Assembly (NCBI GenBank): GCA_023457325.1
Contig: JAEWLX010000055.1
Location: 1-7,792 of the forward strand
DNA length: 7,792 bases
Direction of reading: 5' to 3'
Origin: Bacillota bacterium
GTDB taxonomy: Bacteria; Bacillota_I; Bacilli_A; RFN20; CAG-826
The notes below the pieces were generated by a model. That model was not told where the DNA came from. It did not search any database and saw only the letters and a list, made by a program, of their open reading frames with translations. Position 1 is the first letter of the stretch; every line of letters begins with the position of its first letter. Below, piece after piece: positions 4,021 to 7,792 of this stretch. Both the position numbers and the translations under genes were made by a program.

Positions 4021-6504
4021 TTAGATAAAGAGTGTTACTCCGGCTTTTTCTGATTCGGCCAAATATGTTGCCACGCCGGCGTATTCAATTCCGTCAATAA
4101 GTTCTTCCTTTTGAATACCCATGACGTCCATACTCATCGTACAAGCGATGAACTTAACGCCCGCTGCTTTGGCTTGGTCAATCAAAGTATCGAGCGAATC
4201 GACATTTTTCTTTTTCATTACCGACTTCATCATCTTGGCGCCCATGCCTCCAAAATTCATTTTTGAAATCGGCATCTTTTTTGCTCCACGAGGCATCATC
4301 GCTCCGAACATTTTTTCAATAAAGGATTTTTTCACTTTGACACGCTGATCTTTGCGTAGCAAATTTAGACCCCAAAATGTACAAAAGATAGTGACGTTTT
4401 TACCCATCGAGCGACTGCCTTGACCAATAATCATGGCCGCCATGGATTTATCCATTTCGCCACTGAATAAGACAATAGTTGTGTTTTCATTTTCGACGCT
4501 CTTGCTTGCTGGCTTATTGGAGCCTTTACGTATGACCGCAACATAGCCTTCCTTGGTCGCTTCTTTTTTCAAAAGCGTGTTTCCCGTTGTTTCACACCAT
4601 TTTGCAACATCATTAAAATATCCGCTGTCAGTCGCGATGATCTTCACCACTTCGCCAATTTTAAGTTTCTCCACAGCCTTATATGTTTGCATAATTGGGC
4701 CAGGGCATTGTAAGCCGCAAGCATCGATGAAAATTTTGACCTCATCTTCACGATAGTCGGTATTGATGATTTGGGGTTCATCACCGTCGAGACGGCGATG
4801 TTCAGGATTATGTAATTCTTCAACGATGTTTTTTTGATGAAGAGCCTTATAAATCTTATATCCGCCCAGTAAATTTGAAACATTCGTATAGCCATTATTG
4901 ACGAGTACTTTTATAAACAAATATGCTGTATGGCCGACATTACAATAAACGATAATTGGCGTGTCTTTGTCTTTGGGTAATTTATCAAGATTCTTCCGTA
5001 TTCCATAATATGGAATGTTTATCGCTCCATCAATATGGCCGATACTAAACTCTAAAGGAGTGCGTGAATCAATGATTACTACTTTTTTTTTACGAAATTC
5101 GTCTAATTCTTGCTGGTTAACTACACCAAATTCTTTCTTCATCATATTACTGCCGACATAACCGGCGATATTGACTGGATCTTTTGATGAACCGAAGGGA
5201 GGAGCGTAAGCAAGCTCAATATCTGGTAAATCAAAGATTGTTAAACCACCCCTAATTGCTGTTGCAATAACATCGATGCGCTTATCGGTGCCGTCTTTAC
5301 CGACCGCTTGTGCGCCTAAGATCTTACCGTTTTCCGGGCTGAATAATAATTTGATGACAATATCGCTTGCTCCCGGATAATAACCGGCGTGATTTGATCT
5401 GGTAATTACTACTGAGCGGTAATCGACTTTTTTCCTGTCGAGCGTTTTTTGATTGTTACCCGTGCTAGCGGCCGTCAAAGAAAATACTTTGACAATCGAG
5501 GTACCTAAACTGCCATTAAATTTAACATCCCAGCCATTCATGTGGTCAGCCACTAACCGTCCTTGCCGATTCGCAAGCCACGCAAGTGGAACGGCGGTAG
5601 GAGTTCCATCAATGAAGTCTTTGACTTCAATCGCATCGCCAACTGCATAAACATCAGGTATTGCTTCACCGCTTTTCGCATCAATTGTTTGCAGGTGATC
5701 ATTAGTGACAATATGCCCTTTAGGGCCAACTTTAAGACCGCCAGCAATAGCCAGACGCGATTCTGGGCGGACACCAACAGCCATAATAATCAAATCGGTT
5801 TTTAAGGTAATACCGCTTTTTAAAATAACCGTCTTACCTTCATCTTTAATTTCCGCAAGTGAATCTTTTAAATATATTTTTACACCATTGGTTTCCATCT
5901 CATTCTGAGCCATTTTTGCCATCTCAAAGTCAAGGGGGGGCAAAATTTGGTCGGCTAAATCAACGATTGTTGATTGTATACCTCTTTCGACAAGATTTTC
6001 CGCCAATTCGATACCAATAAAACCGCCTCCGATTACGACTGCGTTTTTAACATTTTGCTCATTAATAAAATTAAATAATTTGTCGGTATCAACTAAATTT
6101 CTCATCGAGAAAACGTTATGAGCTTTTTCTAAGCCCGGGACTTGTAACCATATTGGTGTGGCGCCAGGAGAAAGAAGCAATTTATCATATGTTTCATCAT
6201 AAGTTCTTCCTGTCTTTACTTCACGAATTGTGACCGTTTTGTGTTTGGTATCAACGGCTATGACTTCTGAAAAGATGCGGACATCAATATTGTGATTTTC
6301 TTTAAACGTTTCCGGCGTTTCTGCCAAAAGACGTTCGCGGTCAGTAATTAGACCACCAATATAATAGGGGAGACCACAATTAGCAAAGGAGATGTGCTCA
6401 TCTTTTTCAAAGATGATAATTTGGTCTTTCTCGTTTAATCTCCGCAAACGAGCGGCCGCCGTTGCCCCACCAGCAACGCCACCGACAATTACTATTTTTT
6501 TCAT
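4021..6504 (-). CDS. CoA-disulfide/persulfide reductase fused to rhodanese, TusA and DsrE-like domains
   Basis: This 827-residue cytosolic flavoenzyme is a thiol and sulfane-sulfur relay. Residues 1-450 are the CoA-disulfide reductase core: FAD loop VGGVAGG (7-13), single redox Cys43 in SFANCGLPYYIGG, NAD(P)H loop VVIGGGFIGIELAE (156-169), second FAD motif VYAVGD (285-290), and a dimerisation domain with HAGYYPGAS (372-380) and AYAPPFG (432-438), whose tyrosines serve catalysis in this family. Residues about 463-558 are a rhodanese domain with Cys521 (CNVGHTAY; Thr526 sits where most have Arg). TusA follows at about 590-660 (CGLQCPGP, Cys596 and Cys600). A DsrE/DsrE2-like domain follows at about 675-827 (CTFWGL Cys708, CTMSMDVMGI Cys788), with a Met/Lys-rich segment at 731-766. 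The likely reaction is NAD(P)H-driven reduction of CoA disulfide or persulfide/polysulfide. ATG 6504 has GAGGT at 6513-6517, 8 bases away. It is probably monocistronic: own promoter, strong terminator. Confidence 0.93.
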   Translation of the reverse strand: MKKIVIVGGVAGGATAAARLRRLNEKDQIIIFEKDEHISFANCGLPYYIGGLITDRERLLAETPETFKENHNIDVRIFSEVIAVDTKHKTVTIREVKTGRTYDETYDKLLLSPGATPIWLQVPGLEKAHNVFSMRNLVDTDKLFNFINEQNVKNAVVIGGGFIGIELAENLVERGIQSTIVDLADQILPPLDFEMAKMAQNEMETNGVKIYLKDSLAEIKDEGKTVILKSGITLKTDLIIMAVGVRPESRLAIAGGLKVGPKGHIVTNDHLQTIDAKSGEAIPDVYAVGDAIEVKDFIDGTPTAVPLAWLANRQGRLVADHMNGWDVKFNGSLGTSIVKVFSLTAASTGNNQKTLDRKKVDYRSVVITRSNHAGYYPGASDIVIKLLFSPENGKILGAQAVGKDGTDKRIDVIATAIRGGLTIFDLPDIELAYAPPFGSSKDPVNIAGYVGSNMMKKEFGVVNQQELDEFRKKKVVIIDSRTPLEFSIGHIDGAINIPYYGIRKNLDKLPKDKDTPIIVYCNVGHTAYLFIKVLVNNGYTNVSNLLGGYKIYKALHQKNIVEELHNPEHRRLDGDEPQIINTDYREDEVKIFIDACGLQCPGPIMQTYKAVEKLKIGEVVKIIATDSGYFNDVAKWCETTGNTLLKKEATKEGYVAVIRKGSNKPASKSVENENTTIVLFSGEMDKSMAAMIIGQGSRSMGKNVTIFCTFWGLNLLRKDQRVKVKKSFIEKMFGAMMPRGAKKMPISKMNFGGMGAKMMKSVMKKKNVDSLDTLIDQAKAAGVKFIACTMSMDVMGIQKEELIDGIEYAGVATYLAESEKAGVTLFI

Positions 6505-6546
6505 ATATTTTTACCTCATTTAAAATGCTGTTTTCACATTAAATAC

Positions 6547-6555
6547 ATTTTAACA
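6547..6555 (-). promoter_or_regulatory. Extended -10 promoter for the CoA-disulfide reductase gene
   Basis: Read leftward, TGT followed by TAAAAT (complement of 6547-6552) makes an extended -10 with 5 of 6 hexamer matches. The -35 region 17 bases upstream (TTATCG) is weak. The leader would be about 35 bases and includes the GAGGT ribosome site. The 86-base gap after the acetyltransferase gene has no visible terminator, so read-through from that gene may also contribute. Confidence 0.45.
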
Positions 6556-6590
6556 CATGACACAAATTGCGATAACATACATGCTCGTAA

Positions 6591-7792
6591 TTAAAATCGA
6601 TCAAAACAAACCATCTTGCGTCGCGGAAAAAGAAACGATAATTTTGCGTCGCCTTTACCAAGGAAAATGACTTCGGTCAGAGCTTCTATTGTTATCTTAA
6701 TATCAAATTCCTGACAGGGAGTAATCGTCAATTTATCACCAATATTTTTAATAAGGATTGTCTGATTATTTTCTATTACAAAATCATCGGTAATTTTGAT
6801 GCGAAGACGAACTTGATTTACTCCATCATACTTAATTCTTTCTAGTAAAGATGCAACATCAATAATGCGAATCATATTCGATGGTATCGTCCCCTTGGGG
6901 CTAGGGAGTTCGCTATTAGAGAAATCAATCTTTTTATGGATTGGTTTTTCTTCTTTGCAAAGCATTATTTCTTCGACATCACCATCTTTGTGGGCAACAT
7001 AGCCAACAATTTCGTTATTTTTTTTGATTAGTTCAAAGACGACGCCATCCTGCCACATCGAATTAAGGTATTTGGCATAGTATTTTTCATCGCGCAGTAT
7101 GTAACCTTCATAATCCTTGATACATGCGCTATACATATTAGAAAGCATAGCTGAATCATTTGTCTGCTCAAGTCCGCATTCAAATGTTTTGTGATACGTA
7201 TGTAAGCCAACATTAAAAGCGTAATGAACAAAACCATAATCTGAGTAAAACTTGGGAATGGCTGGATATAAAGAGATTAGGCAATAACCTTTTTCTCGCA
7301 TAGCATAAAATGTTTTCTTCATCACCTCACGCATTAAACCTTGACGACGATAGTTTACGTTCGTGCTGGCCGCTACTACAAAGGGGAGTTCAAATGTCTG
7401 AGCATTAAAAACGAACTTTTTCATAATAATATGAAGGGCCGATACGATGCGATCGTCTCGTTCAATATAAAATGCTCTGCGCAATCGATAAAAGTGAAGA
7501 AAAAAGAAGTCGACATAATTTTTGGAGTCGTCAAACGAATCTAAGTATAAATGATAAAGCTGGATTGTTTTTGCATCGAAAAGACACGCATATTTCCGTT
7601 CTTTATAAAGGGGGTTGAGAGATAGCTTCGCCTTTCGAAGTTGTGGTAAACCAATATCTTCTTGTCGAGAAAGTACTCGGCATGCGCGATAGTGTTTTGC
7701 GGATGTTAATTGCACGAGAATTGTTCCGCTTCCGATATAGTTATAGTCACTTTTCTCAAAGAGGATAACGCCATGGTCGAAAACGCTTATTA
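6591..7792 (-). CDS. Eis-type GNAT N-acetyltransferase (N-terminus uncertain, frame open at window edge)
   Basis: Residues are numbered from GTG 7715. The first GNAT domain spans about 50-165. It contains VVAASTNVNYRRQGLMREVM (113-132), with the acetyl-CoA pyrophosphate loop RRQGLM, and SLYPAIPKFYSDYGF (148-162). A second GNAT-like part spans about 185-260, and an SCP2-like C-terminal domain begins at MIRIIDVASLLERI (281-294). This is the Eis architecture. In mycobacterial Eis, a tyrosine and the C-terminal carboxylate act in catalysis; here Tyr157 and a C-terminal Phe are placed alike. The family acetylates amines such as aminoglycosides or lysines, but the substrate here is unknown. GTG 7715 has only a weak ribosome site, and the frame continues 25 codons above it to the edge without a stop. 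No in-frame ATG precedes the GNAT core, and about 50 or more residues before it have no family match. The true start probably lies outside the window. Confidence 0.8.
   Translation of the reverse strand, partial: ISVFDHGVILFEKSDYNYIGSGTILVQLTSAKHYRACRVLSRQEDIGLPQLRKAKLSLNPLYKERKYACLFDAKTIQLYHLYLDSFDDSKNYVDFFFLHFYRLRRAFYIERDDRIVSALHIIMKKFVFNAQTFELPFVVAASTNVNYRRQGLMREVMKKTFYAMREKGYCLISLYPAIPKFYSDYGFVHYAFNVGLHTYHKTFECGLEQTNDSAMLSNMYSACIKDYEGYILRDEKYYAKYLNSMWQDGVVFELIKKNNEIVGYVAHKDGDVEEIMLCKEEKPIHKKIDFSNSELPSPKGTIPSNMIRIIDVASLLERIKYDGVNQVRLRIKITDDFVIENNQTILIKNIGDKLTITPCQEFDIKITIEALTEVIFLGKGDAKLSFLFPRRKMVCFDRF

Noticed and set aside
4121..5908. Several 65-80-codon frames on both strands within the CoA-disulfide reductase gene
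   Set aside because: The 827-residue frame is continuous with conserved motifs throughout, so these are overlapping-frame shadows.
6520..6570. Possible Rex-type (TTGTGA...TCACAA) operator before the reductase gene
   Set aside because: TTGTGT and AATGTGA fragments occur, but they do not form the required inverted repeat with correct spacing.
1..7792. Mycoplasma genetic code (TGA read as Trp)
   Set aside because: All frames are intact with TGG for tryptophan, and the visible stops are TAA or TAG; no in-frame TGA is needed.

Overview
The window looks like a stretch of chromosome from a low-GC Gram-positive bacterium (Bacillota). A Bacilli/Erysipelotrichia-like or Acholeplasma/Izemoplasma-like lineage fits best, but this rank is inferred, not proven. 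The clues are AT-rich DNA, Shine-Dalgarno sites of the AGGAGG type, a VanZ-family protein, a DUF2974 (Mbeg1-like) hydrolase, and a fused CoA-disulfide reductase. All seven visible stop codons are TAA or TAG. Tryptophan is read from TGG in intact frames, so the standard bacterial code applies rather than the mycoplasma code.

Layout from left to right: (1) positions 1-1023, minus strand, hold two tightly coupled integral-membrane genes, DUF2177 followed by a DUF1295/steroid-5-alpha-reductase-like gene cut by the left edge. (2) Positions 1133-1633, plus strand, hold the only rightward gene, a VanZ-like membrane protein. It is divergent from the DUF2177 gene, and its extended -10 promoter suggests a leaderless mRNA. 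(3) Positions 1644-3866, minus strand, hold a three-gene operon: an Mbeg1-like alpha/beta hydrolase, an Imm-5-like putative immunity protein whose start abuts the hydrolase stop, and a flavodoxin-fold NAD(P)H oxidoreductase. The operon has a recognisable promoter, a 22-nt palindrome in its leader, and a terminator hairpin lying inside the end of the convergent vanZ-like gene. (4) Positions 4021-6504, minus strand, hold an 827-residue CoA-disulfide/persulfide reductase carrying rhodanese, TusA and DsrE-like domains, with its own promoter and a strong 15-bp-stem terminator. (5) Positions 6591-7792, minus strand, hold an Eis-type GNAT acetyltransferase whose frame is open to the right edge.

Functionally, the large reductase is a self-contained sulfane-sulfur/thiol redox relay. 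The flavodoxin-fold enzyme would add quinone or electrophile reduction. The membrane genes point to envelope or lipid chemistry. The hydrolase/Imm-5-like pair is the least understood unit and the best candidate for an undescribed module. No RNA genes, mobile elements, CRISPR arrays or gene-free stretches over 300 bases were seen.
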